In this document: piece after piece, positions 1-9,100 of the stretch
Numbering within the stretch: position 1 is the stretch's first letter
Layout: each line of letters starts with the position of its first letter
Assembly: GCA_964355015.1 (NCBI GenBank)
Contig: CAYHCE010000046.1
Coordinates: forward strand, 1 to 21,376
Direction of reading: 5' to 3'
Origin: CAYHCE01 sp964355015
GTDB taxonomy: Bacteria; Cyanobacteriota; Cyanobacteriia; PCC-6307; Cyanobiaceae
DNA length: 21,376 bases
The notes under the pieces: model-generated
What the model saw: only the letters and a program-made list of their open reading frames with translations
Database searches by the model: none
Told to the model about the DNA's origin: nothing
Program-made: the position numbers and the translations under genes

Positions 1-1
1 A

Positions 2-148
2 GTCCAACCACCGGATAAGATCGTGGCTGCGCACGATCTATCCTTGTTCGTTCGGAGGCTTGCTGACGCTCAAGACATGACTCGGTATGCTCTCGAAGGA
101 ATGCAGCACAATGTCAAAGTGACACGCTCAATCCTGATGTGCATATAG
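2..148 (+). CDS. Possible C-terminal end of an unrecognised ORF cut by the left window edge
   Basis: An open frame runs in from the window edge and stops at TAG (146-148), giving about 48 residues that include the stretch DLSLFVRRLADAQDMTR. I do not recognise it. About 49 codons without a stop could occur by chance, so the only support is the protein-like composition of the first 30 residues. It converges with the Tc locus: it would be read on the opposite strand and end about 280 bases from the TcA stop. It could equally be non-coding. Confidence 0.22.
   Translation, partial: VQPPDKIVAAHDLSLFVRRLADAQDMTRYALEGMQHNVKVTRSILMCI
13..43. other. Imperfect hairpin
   Basis: The arms agatcgtg (18-25) and cacgatct (32-39) pair perfectly around the loop gctgcg. 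The stem extends with ggat (13-16) against atcc (40-43) across one bulged A at 17. There is no T-run on either side, so it does not look like a classical intrinsic terminator. It lies inside the possible edge ORF, so its role is unknown. Confidence 0.4.
49..59 (+). repeat. Left copy of an 11-bp inverted repeat flanking the locus
   Basis: cgttcggaggc here is the exact reverse complement of 21315-21325 near the right end. Allowing a one-base gap, the match extends a further four bases (ttgc). The two copies lie outside the first and last Tc genes. They might be remnants of recombination or mobile-element ends, but no transposase or target duplication is visible, and an 11-bp match could be chance. 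Confidence 0.3.
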
Positions 149-431
149 CCTTCCTGATTTTTGATGTTAAGTGAGTACTGAGAGCCGAGAAGATAATCGG
201 ACCGCTCGATTAGATCGACCCTTAACCAGCAAGTCACTGCTTTCTCAATGCCTGCCAGAATCATTCACATAAGGACTGTATAGGCATCTGCAGATTCTGC
301 ACTGATCCGAGCGCTGAGATCGCGTTGGATATGGGCATTAATTCATCCCCGGGAGGAAATTATAGGCCGGAACTTGCGCCAGCGTGGCTAGGCACCCTTA
401 TCAAAATCTACATCATTGCGATACCGACAGC
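149..431. other. Non-coding stretch 3' of TcA
   Basis: No convincing gene is present. The region is AT-richer than the toxin genes. It contains a small 5-bp hairpin (tgcag/ctgca, 289-301) and, just after the TcA stop, an imperfect stem (gccagc 378-383 against gctaggc 387-393, with one bulge). Neither is followed by a T-run on the minus strand, so no intrinsic terminator for the toxin operon can be asserted. Confidence 0.5.
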
Positions 432-3400
432 TTACCCCAGCCGGTAACTGACCAAAATCTCAATGTCCTCAGACGCTGCCGCACTGACCGGCCCAGCTAC
501 CCCCGCCGGCGGGGTGTGTTGAAGATTGAGGCGCCAAGGACGAGGGCGTATCGGATTGCCACCCATCGGGTTGGTGTCCAAGTCAATTTGCCCCTCCCAG
601 GTTGCCTGCAGCAGGTTGCCGAGCCACGGCGAAAAGGTGAGGGCATTGCCAGGGGGAAGGGTGCCCAATGGGATCAGGTTGCCACGCAGTCCCCCGCTGT
701 AGTCAGCCAGATGGTCCGAGCCAATCTTGGCCAGAACGCTGATGCGGGTGATGGTCACCCGGCGGCCCTCCACGAAGAAGGGCAGGCGTTCTCTCTCAAT
801 GGGGAGTTCGATGACGTTCAAGCCGCCTTCTGGCGCCTCAAGCATGCGCTGCCAAGCGGTAGGCACCTCGTGCCGCAAGCTGAACCGGCGGACCAGTCCT
901 GTGGCGGCCGAAGTCGATTCCAGCGCATTGAGCGCGGTCGTCAGCTCGGTTTGCACTGCGGCTCGGAGTGCTTCCCCGCCGTTGCGCGCCGTATAGCGCA
1001 GGTGCAATACGAGATCGCTGATGCTGGCATAGTCGAAGGCACGGAAGGGGCCTGGGAGATCAATGCGCCACTCGCTGATTGCCCCGAGTCCCTCAAAGGG
1101 CAGGTAGTGCGGTTCTTCCAGGTTGGTCTCAAACAGACCAGCGTCATTCTGGGCCGAACTCGTGACGATGCTCTGGGGTTGGCCCACCAGATGGGTGAAG
1201 CGCGGGTCATCCCGGTTGCGCTCACGGGCGTAGACCCTGCCACGCCCGGCCAACGTGGCGCTGGTGCGAATGGTGCTGCGCAACAATGTCAGCCTGGCAT
1301 GGACGCCTGCATAGGGGCCGGTGACACAGGGGATCGTCACGGCCACGCTCTTCAGCCTTCGAAGGTACTGACCTGGGCAATCCAGATCAAACAGGGCCTC
1401 AGGAATCGCGAAGGTCGCGCTTCCAGACTCGCGCAGGCGCACCAGGGCCGCGGGATCGGTGCGGGCCAGCGACACATGTTTGACCATCGCTTCCTCGCGA
1501 AGGTCGTGCTCGTCGTAGGCCAACTCAAGCCGGCGGATGTCCATCGCCAGCGCCTCGCCCGCCATCAGTCCCTGACGCAGTCCGTCCCACTGGCCGAAGC
1601 GGATGAAGTCCATCTGCGGACGCCGCAATTCAATCTGGGCCGCCCGCTGAGCACGCTTGGCCCAGTCGTAGGCCAGCTGATGGGCCTGGAAATGCAGATC
1701 TGACAGGCGGCCGATCATCCAATCGTAGAGCGCCTGATTGGTGAACTTGTCGCGTAGGGCTTGCTCGTACTCGGTGGCATCCTTAGCCTGCCGTTGCTGG
1801 TTGAACTGCTCCCGCTCAGCGATCTGCTGGCGCAGTTGCGCCGCGATGATCTGGCGATCGATCTGCTGAACCTCGCGCCCGGCAAGGTTCTGCTGCAGGA
1901 TCCAGTCATCGGCGCGCGACGCGTATTGGGCTGCCTTCCCGGCCATGGTTGCAGCAAAGCCCAGCGCACCGGCGATGCCGCGGCTGGCCGCGCCCTGCGC
2001 AGAGAATGAAGCTCCAAGGTTAGAGCCGCCGAAGGTTCCGCCGATGCCCCAAGGCTCAATGTTGAAGTTAGGCACGATGTTCGAGATCCCGGATAACACC
2101 TCGAGGGCGCTGCTTTCTAATTGAAATACTTGGGATACAACCAGCATCGAGAGCTCAAAGTCTTCGTAGCTGTTGACCGGGATGTTGGCCAGATCGGTTC
2201 CGGGTGGCTGGCCTGCTCCCGGGATGGAGCTGATCAGGCCAGCCAAGAGTCGAAACACCATCGCCCCATGGGTCGCGGTGTCAGACCGGGGAGCCAGCAT
2301 CGGGATCGCGTCCCCCTCCTTCGGATCCGCAAGATTGGTCTGACCAAGCAATCGACGATAGTGCCTATATCTTTCCAGGGTCTGGCGGCGGCTGGCCCGA
2401 AGCGCCTCAAGGGACGCCTTGGCCTCTTCCACCTGAAAATGACGCACCAACTCGGTGCGATTGACCAAAGCCAACTCATGCACCGCCCGCAACCGAGTCA
2501 GTACCTCGCTGTCGCGCTTCTCCAGGGCCGCCAACAGGGCCGCGCCAAGGCTGCGCACCTCGCCAGCCAACTCTGCGGCCTGGCGGATGACAACGCGGAA
2601 CCGCCGGGTTGGGGTCGGCCCGTCCAGATCGGCCAGCGCGGCGCCGATGTCCATACCAGCGGCCACCGCCCTGGCCAACAGGGCCGGGTCGATCGGAGGC
2701 TCGAACAAGGCAAGGCGCCGGGGGACCCCCTCGATGTTCATGCAGTGGCGAATCTTGAACAGCCGATCCGCGATGCGCTGCCAGTACTCCGCCAGCTTGT
2801 CGTTGGCGGGGATGCAGAAGGCCAACATGGCCGGAGGCGGCAGCCCCGGCGTCGCGGTCGGGTCCGGTGAAGCGGACGGGGTGACAAAGGCCTCAATGGC
2901 AACCAGGGGGTTATTGAAGTCGCCTTCCAGACCGCTGAGCCGCGGGCTGAGTGCGGCATAGCTGAACGGTGCGGCCTGTGCCCGCGGCGGCATCGTTTGA
3001 CCCACCTCTCCACGCAACTCGGCAGCCAACACATACAGCTGGGTCGCGGCGTTCACGGTCTCCATGGAGTCGCGGCGGAAGAGTTGGTCCCCCCACTGGA
3101 TCAGCACGTCGATGTAGAGCATCACCACCGCCCGCTGGTAGGCGCTCTGGCGCAGCCGCGCGATGGCATGGGGGCGGAACGGGTGGCGGCGCATCGCCTC
3201 CACCTGAAGACGGAAGCGCTCCACGTCGGCGCGCTGGTCGGAGGTCAGGCGGGTGCTGGCATCCGGCGCCGCCGCTGCGGCCAGCACCGTAAGGATGCGC
3301 TCGATCCGCTCGCGCTCCACCAGGCTGTCGGCACTCCCCGGTGTGCGCGGCAGACTGTTCTGGAACAGCGGCTTGGTCTGCCAGAAGCGGGCGGCGCCCA

Positions 3401-6128
3401 AGTCACGCAGGACAGAGCCGTCTTCGGCGACGGCGGTGCTCGACTGATCCCGCGGGTCGAAGATCAGGTGCAGCCAGCGCAGGGCCTCATCGAAGCGCTG
3501 GGACTTCGCCAGCCGATCAGCGATCAGCATGGGCGCGTGGAAGAAAAGCTCCCAGTTGTAGAGCGCGTAGGCCCCGTCGTAGTCGAAGTCCAGCGTCTCG
3601 GTGGCGTGCTGCCAGCTCACCACGTCGTCCACCGAGTCGTAGGTGGCGCGGTAGTCCAGGGCGCCAGGGCTTGGTTGCGGCAGAAACTGGAAGGGCCGCA
3701 ACTGCACCTCGCGGCTCAGCATGGCCTCCAGGCCGCGGCTGCGCAGGACATGGATCAGGCCATCCGTGTAGGGATGGTAGAAGGGCGCCAGGCGATAGGT
3801 TCGCAGGGTGCGCGGCGGGCCCCAGCCATACCCCCACTTGTTGGAGGCGTCATCGATATCGATGATCGGGGAGTACAAGCGACTTTGTCTGCCCAAGCCG
3901 AGCAGGTTTTCGGCCAATGGACTCTGGCCGTATCCGACCTGGGTCATCGCCGGGTTTGATAAGCCAAGCTTCAGGGTCTGCACGCCGCCACGGGCGAGTC
4001 CTTCGATGACACCGCCGAGCCCGAGCCCTACAAGAAGCCCGCCATCGGCATTGTTGTAGGCAGTCGCCTGTTGCGTGGCGATGTCAGCGACATCGACGGC
4101 CAGCCGCTGCTCGTCACGAAAGGCCCGGCCCACCGCCCGGAGTGACCAGCCTGCATCCTCGGCCATCACCGCCGGTGCGCCGACCTCCCGCGAGATCGCC
4201 AGTCCTTGGCTCCAGGTAGTGGCGACCGGATTGATCAGGGGTCCGTCCCATTCCGGCCGCGGCAATGGCCCAGGCCAGGGGAGGGGCAGCGGCAGTACCT
4301 CTAGTGGCAAATCGAAGCGGTAGCGGTCGAACCACTGCGGAAAATCGTCTGGCTGCTGGATCACCGGCGGCAGGATGCCCCCAACCTCTCGCGTCGTCGA
4401 TGTGGCGAAGAAGGTGCGGCGGGTATCGCCGAGCAGAAACGGACCTTCCTGCCAGCGTGTGAGGGCGAGGCTCGGCGGATAGACCAGCTCGACGCTGCGG
4501 CGCATCTGCTGCAGCGCGGGGGCCGGAGTGTCGTTGCTGTGGGGTAGTTGCAACACATATTGGCCAGCAGCCCCGGAGACGTTGAGGCGCTGTCCCATGG
4601 TCCGATGCAGCGCACCTGGGATTGGCGGTGCAGGCAGCCCAAATGAGCCCGATTCCACCGCCGGCTCGGCATGCGGATAGTCGATGCGAAACGCCGGTTT
4701 GATTCCCCTCTCGGAATTCGGGTCCTCGTTTTCAGCGGCGTGCCTCCAGCGGATCCACAGCGCGGCGTCAGCGTCCTGCTCAATGCGGAACACCACCCGA
4801 CGAGTATCGGCTCCCGCCCTGGCCTCACCGATCGGAATGGTCTGGCCTGATTGACGCTGGGGGGACCATTGCCCGTCGCGCCACTCGCTCCAGCACAGGC
4901 GCACGTCGAAGACCTGGGTGGCTGTGATCGTCGATCCCGAGAACTGGGGGTTCTCCGCGCGCAACGTGAAATCGAGCCACCAGAGGAAAATCCGCCCGTT
5001 CCAGACATGCAGGAGGACGTGCTCGGATTTCACATCAACGCTGACCTTCTCCCAGGGGGACCAGATGTTCAAGTCATCCCGATGGCGGTAATGCAACTCC
5101 ACCGGCTCGCCCCGGGTGGCGGCGACCAGATGCAGCACCTCACCGCCCTGTACGGCCTGCCGCGCCATCGCCAGCGGGCGTGGATGGGCCAGACGCTTGA
5201 GTTGCTCCAGGTAGCCGAGCATCGCGCGGGCGGCAGACTCCAAGGTCACCTCGCCCTGCCCGAGGCCGGCCTCGAAGTCCCGGAAGGCCTGGGACTTCAC
5301 GTCCAGCAGCTCAGGATTCAACAGGTTCTCGGGCCACAGGAAGACCTTGCGGTTGGCCTCCCAGACCCGGTAGTTACGCATCCACTCCCACTGGCGCCAG
5401 CCGTCATCGGTGCGGCTGTCGCCATCGACCTCGGGTTCGAGCCCGAGCTGAATGCGTTGAACCCAGAGCTGCAGAGACGACATGGCCTGCCGTAGCCGGG
5501 AGGTCTCCATGCAGGGACCCATCTCAACATCGATCAGGTAGTGCGCGAACAGCTCTGCGGTCGATCGCCAACGCAGGGACGGCAGCCCCCCCTGCGCCGG
5601 GCGGCCACGGGCCAGAAGGTAGGTGGTGAGAGCGTCTCGGGCCGCCACGCGGACCCGATCGAAGAGCTCGCGCCCGACCTCACGCCACTGCTCAGAGGCC
5701 ATGCCCACGCCAACCGCAGCGATGACCGCTCGCCCGGCATCGGCGCTGAGCGGGCGGCTGCGCAGAGCCGCGAGTGCCGCCGCTGGCAGACCCAGACGGT
5801 CGCCGTGGGCGAAAGCCCCCAGCAGCCGCAACAGACCCTGCTCGCCGTCCAGCGCCGAGGGGAACGGCAGGTTGAGCAGGGTATTGCCGGCCAGCAAAGC
5901 GACCTCTGCCCGCGGACGGTCCAGGCGATCGGCAAGCAGCGTGATCAGGGCATCGTTAGTCGCGCCAGATGCTGTCGCAGCGGCAATCTCGCGGAGGGTG
6001 GCACGACCCCGGGGATGCGCTCGCGCAACTGGCGGTAATCGGCCAGGCGCAGCAGTTCGCTCGCACTCACCGGGGCCGCGTCGGCCAAGGCCAGCGGCGC
6101 CACGGGCAACTGCCCGATGCGCGGCCAA
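432..6128 (-). CDS. Tc toxin subunit TcA, C-terminal half (second part of a frameshifted gene)
   Basis: This encodes the receptor-binding, pore-forming and TcB-docking part of a TcA injector. About residues 240-480 match the neuraminidase-like region of TcA, with the hallmark stretch YRVWEANRKVFLWPEN. About residues 890-920 hold the typical ELFFHAPMLIADRL segment followed by RWLHLIFDPRD. About residues 1360-1490 form the long alanine- and glutamine-rich channel helices, ending in KFTNQALYDWM. From about residue 1530 comes the TcB-binding domain, with KHVSLARTDPAAL, LFDLDCPGQYLRRLKSVAVT and a C-terminus ending SYRLG. The frame opens only at a TTG (6128). Its first 40 residues (Arg/Pro/Ala-rich) look like out-of-frame translation, and TcA-like sequence starts only at RATLREIAA, exactly where the upstream frame stops resembling TcA. 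So this is most likely the continuation of the 11284-5945 frame, not a separate gene. Identity is certain at family level; whether an intact product is made is not known. Confidence 0.95.
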   Translation of the reverse strand: MAAHRAVARGAAGLGRRGPGECERTAAPGRLPPVARAHPRGRATLREIAAATASGATNDALITLLADRLDRPRAEVALLAGNTLLNLPFPSALDGEQGLLRLLGAFAHGDRLGLPAAALAALRSRPLSADAGRAVIAAVGVGMASEQWREVGRELFDRVRVAARDALTTYLLARGRPAQGGLPSLRWRSTAELFAHYLIDVEMGPCMETSRLRQAMSSLQLWVQRIQLGLEPEVDGDSRTDDGWRQWEWMRNYRVWEANRKVFLWPENLLNPELLDVKSQAFRDFEAGLGQGEVTLESAARAMLGYLEQLKRLAHPRPLAMARQAVQGGEVLHLVAATRGEPVELHYRHRDDLNIWSPWEKVSVDVKSEHVLLHVWNGRIFLWWLDFTLRAENPQFSGSTITATQVFDVRLCWSEWRDGQWSPQRQSGQTIPIGEARAGADTRRVVFRIEQDADAALWIRWRHAAENEDPNSERGIKPAFRIDYPHAEPAVESGSFGLPAPPIPGALHRTMGQRLNVSGAAGQYVLQLPHSNDTPAPALQQMRRSVELVYPPSLALTRWQEGPFLLGDTRRTFFATSTTREVGGILPPVIQQPDDFPQWFDRYRFDLPLEVLPLPLPWPGPLPRPEWDGPLINPVATTWSQGLAISREVGAPAVMAEDAGWSLRAVGRAFRDEQRLAVDVADIATQQATAYNNADGGLLVGLGLGGVIEGLARGGVQTLKLGLSNPAMTQVGYGQSPLAENLLGLGRQSRLYSPIIDIDDASNKWGYGWGPPRTLRTYRLAPFYHPYTDGLIHVLRSRGLEAMLSREVQLRPFQFLPQPSPGALDYRATYDSVDDVVSWQHATETLDFDYDGAYALYNWELFFHAPMLIADRLAKSQRFDEALRWLHLIFDPRDQSSTAVAEDGSVLRDLGAARFWQTKPLFQNSLPRTPGSADSLVERERIERILTVLAAAAAPDASTRLTSDQRADVERFRLQVEAMRRHPFRPHAIARLRQSAYQRAVVMLYIDVLIQWGDQLFRRDSMETVNAATQLYVLAAELRGEVGQTMPPRAQAAPFSYAALSPRLSGLEGDFNNPLVAIEAFVTPSASPDPTATPGLPPPAMLAFCIPANDKLAEYWQRIADRLFKIRHCMNIEGVPRRLALFEPPIDPALLARAVAAGMDIGAALADLDGPTPTRRFRVVIRQAAELAGEVRSLGAALLAALEKRDSEVLTRLRAVHELALVNRTELVRHFQVEEAKASLEALRASRRQTLERYRHYRRLLGQTNLADPKEGDAIPMLAPRSDTATHGAMVFRLLAGLISSIPGAGQPPGTDLANIPVNSYEDFELSMLVVSQVFQLESSALEVLSGISNIVPNFNIEPWGIGGTFGGSNLGASFSAQGAASRGIAGALGFAATMAGKAAQYASRADDWILQQNLAGREVQQIDRQIIAAQLRQQIAEREQFNQQRQAKDATEYEQALRDKFTNQALYDWMIGRLSDLHFQAHQLAYDWAKRAQRAAQIELRRPQMDFIRFGQWDGLRQGLMAGEALAMDIRRLELAYDEHDLREEAMVKHVSLARTDPAALVRLRESGSATFAIPEALFDLDCPGQYLRRLKSVAVTIPCVTGPYAGVHARLTLLRSTIRTSATLAGRGRVYARERNRDDPRFTHLVGQPQSIVTSSAQNDAGLFETNLEEPHYLPFEGLGAISEWRIDLPGPFRAFDYASISDLVLHLRYTARNGGEALRAAVQTELTTALNALESTSAATGLVRRFSLRHEVPTAWQRMLEAPEGGLNVIELPIERERLPFFVEGRRVTITRISVLAKIGSDHLADYSGGLRGNLIPLGTLPPGNALTFSPWLGNLLQATWEGQIDLDTNPMGGNPIRPRPWRLNLQHTPPAGVAGPVSAAASEDIEILVSYRLG

Positions 6129-9100
6129 GCTGCCACTCCGGCCAGATGAACGAGATCCGCCGTGGTCAGCCCGTAGCGCAGGACGAGCAGGGAGGCCTTA
6201 CGCAGCTGCACCAGTACCCGGTGCTGAGCTGGGAAGGCCGCGGCAGTGGGCCGCATGGCAGTCGAGGACTCGACCAGGGCCGGGTCTCGCAACACCGTCG
6301 CCGCCGAGAGGGTAACGGCGCCATCGGTATCGGTGATCTCGTTGCGGGTCAGACGCGCGGCGGTCTCGCTGGCCAGGCCCAGGCCAGCGGCGAGGGCCTG
6401 ATGCAGAGTCGCCTCGGCCACGGAATCGCTGATCCGCGGCAGTATCAGGGCCAGCAGGCGCCGGTAACGCTCCGGGGCGAGCAGCGGGGCGTCCAGCAAC
6501 GCGTCCAGGTCGGCATCGGCGATCAGCCGTTCGCCGGCCGCCACCGGTGCGGCGGCGACGGCTGGCGCCAGTTGGTCGAGTGCAGCGCGAAAAGCGACCT
6601 GATCGGCCGTCGCATCGGGCGCGGCGGCCTTCAAGACCGCCAGCTCGTCGTCCAGCAAGGGCCCGGTCAGTCGCAGGAGCGGCGGGTTGACTGCCCCATC
6701 CAGATACAGGCGCCCATTCAGAGCCGGGGGCAAGCGCACCGGTAAGCCCCCGGGGAGCGGCGTGGACACCCGAGCCAGGGGCCAGGATCGCAGGATCGCG
6801 CGCAGCACCCTGCGCGGATCAGCGTGCAAGCGCTCGACCGCGGCGCGCCAGGCTGGCAAGGTGCTCAGGCCGTCGAGATGTTCTCGCCACGCCTGGGCAA
6901 TCGGGCCTCGGAAGCGCAGGGTGTGGCTCTCCGGGTCAAAGCCGGCGCGATCCACCAGAGCATCCTGACGGGCGAACAGCTCGGCCAGGGCCCCGCGCCA
7001 GATCGGATCCGAAGCCGCATCCGTCAGGGCCTGACGGGCCCTGTCATCGAGCCTCCCGCTCGTGCGCAGCCGCCCGGCGGCGGCATCGAAGCTCGCCTTG
7101 CCGCCCGAAAGCACGCCGACATCGACCCCTCCCGGCGGGGCAGCCAGAGTGGCGTCGACCGACGGCACCAGCAGGGACTCAACGGCTGGGATCGGCAGGG
7201 CCGGATCAGTCACGCTGGCCACCGCGCTGTCGGATAACGCTGCGACCGCAGCCTCCACCAGTGCCGTGGGCAGGCCCAGCGCGATGAGCTTCCGGCGCGT
7301 CAGGCTGCCGTCCGGGTCCAGCGTGGGTGCTTCACCGGCGGCGTCCGCTGGCACGAAGCGGTGCTCGGCCAGCACACTTCGCAGCGCCCCGCGCAGGCCA
7401 TCCAGCAGCGCCGTATCGGCGTCGGGGTCCACGCCGCCGGGAGGCGTGCCGCTGTGGCGCGTGAGCCAGTCGAGCTCGGCCAGCGCCAGGCCGCTGGACG
7501 CTGCCTGATCCACAGTTGCGACGAAATCTCCCAGCGCGTCAGCAGAGCGAAACGGGTCGGCATCGAAGAGGTCCAGTGCGCGCAGCCAGTCCTCGGCATC
7601 GAGTCCGAGCCTGGTGATCATCCAGGCATGGCGTTGCAACCGCGCCAGATTCGGCAGGGTCGCGGCGGTGTCGAGGCCCAGCGCTCCCGCCACCAAAACC
7701 CGGGGAGAGGCCAGCAGGCGTGACAGATCAGAGGCCGGAATGCCGAAGGCGGCTGCAAGTGCCGCGGCGCCGTCCCGCAGGTCTCGGCCGGCAAGACCGA
7801 CTGGGTCTGGCGGGAACCAGCTCAGGCTTGGGTGGGGGTTGCGGCCCGGGCGGAACTGCTGCTCGTAGAAGGTCGGCGCCAGACGGGTCTCGCCTTCGGA
7901 CTGATCCACGCGGCGAGCGGCTCCGGTCGGATGCCAAAAGCTGGTCAGCCGTACCGGGTCCGCGAGCAGGACAAGCGTGGCGCAGAGCGAGACCCAATCC
8001 GCTTCCGCATGGGCACCCAGCCGCTCGCGCAGCACCAGGCAGCGTGCCAGGGCGTCGAGAAACACCGCGTTCGGCTCGCTCGCGCCCAGGGCCGTCAGAG
8101 CCAGGTCCAGCTGGCGGAACGAGAGCCCGCAGCGGCGCGACAGCCGCACCAGCCGCGCGATGCGGAGCAACCCGGCCTGGTCCAGACCGTCCAGCCGCAG
8201 CCAGCGGGTGCGGCAGGTGGCTGGCTCGTCGTCCAGTGTCGACACCATGGCGATGGTGCGCCGATCCCCGGCGGTTTGAGGCGGATTGACATAGTGCGTG
8301 TCCAGAAGGGCCAGCACCTCGTCCATCGCGAGCTGACCGCGATCGAGCAGCAGGTCGAGCCGACCCGCCAGAAGCGCAACCCAGTCGCCTGCGGTAATTG
8401 GCGTGGTGCGGTCGGCCGGGTCCGGCACCGGATCGGCCGCCGAGGCACTGGCCGCGGCAAAGCCCCAATGCAACCAGGGGGCGGCGAGCTGGACATCCGG
8501 ACCGGCAGGAGTCTGGGTCCAGGTCACCAGGTCGAAGTCGAGGCTGCCCAGGCCGAGGCGTTCCAGTGCAACGTCCCGCCGGGCCCGCCGTTCCGGGGCT
8601 GAGCCGGGGGCGAAGCCCTCCAGCACTGCCGCCAGGCTGGTTTGCTGGGCAGCGAGCCCAAGCCGAGCCTCCAGAAGGGGGCGTTCGAAGGGCAGCGACC
8701 AGGGATAGAAGGCTTCAGCCAACCGCTGGTAGGCCAGGGCATTGACGTATTGCGGGCTCAAGAACCGCTCGCTGGACGGGCCGCGTGTGTTGCGGCCGCG
8801 GCTTGCGATCTCCAGGGTGTTCGCGGCAGTGCGGCGGATGCGGTACGTCGCGAGCCGGTCCTCGACCCGCCAGGACGGCTCGGCGCCGACCAGGGGCTGG
8901 CCATCGGTGGCACCGTGCAGGGTCGCCTCGGGACTGATGGCAAAGGCGGCGTTGGCGCCTGTCAAACCCAGGGCCGCGTTCATCTGATTGCGCAGTGCCG
9001 CGTCGAGCACCGCGCCCCCGGGGGCATCTGGCAGAGGACCGGCCATGACTGCCGGGGCGAAAGCCGGCAGAGGGGCCACCGCGTCCTCCAGCACCTCATT

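Noticed and set aside
70..264. 64-aa minus-strand ORF downstream of TcA
   Set aside because: No Shine-Dalgarno, no recognisable domain, and overlap with the left-edge open frame on the other strand; a chance ORF is likelier.
384..1703. Long plus-strand open frame opposite the TcA C-terminus
   Set aside because: It lies antisense to well-supported TcA domain sequence in GC-rich DNA, and its translation has no recognisable domain, so it is a shadow frame.
6007..6014. Canonical -1 programmed frameshift signal
   Set aside because: The run does not fit X XXY YYZ in the zero frame and I see no strong stem at the usual distance. Recoding is kept only as one of three explanations.
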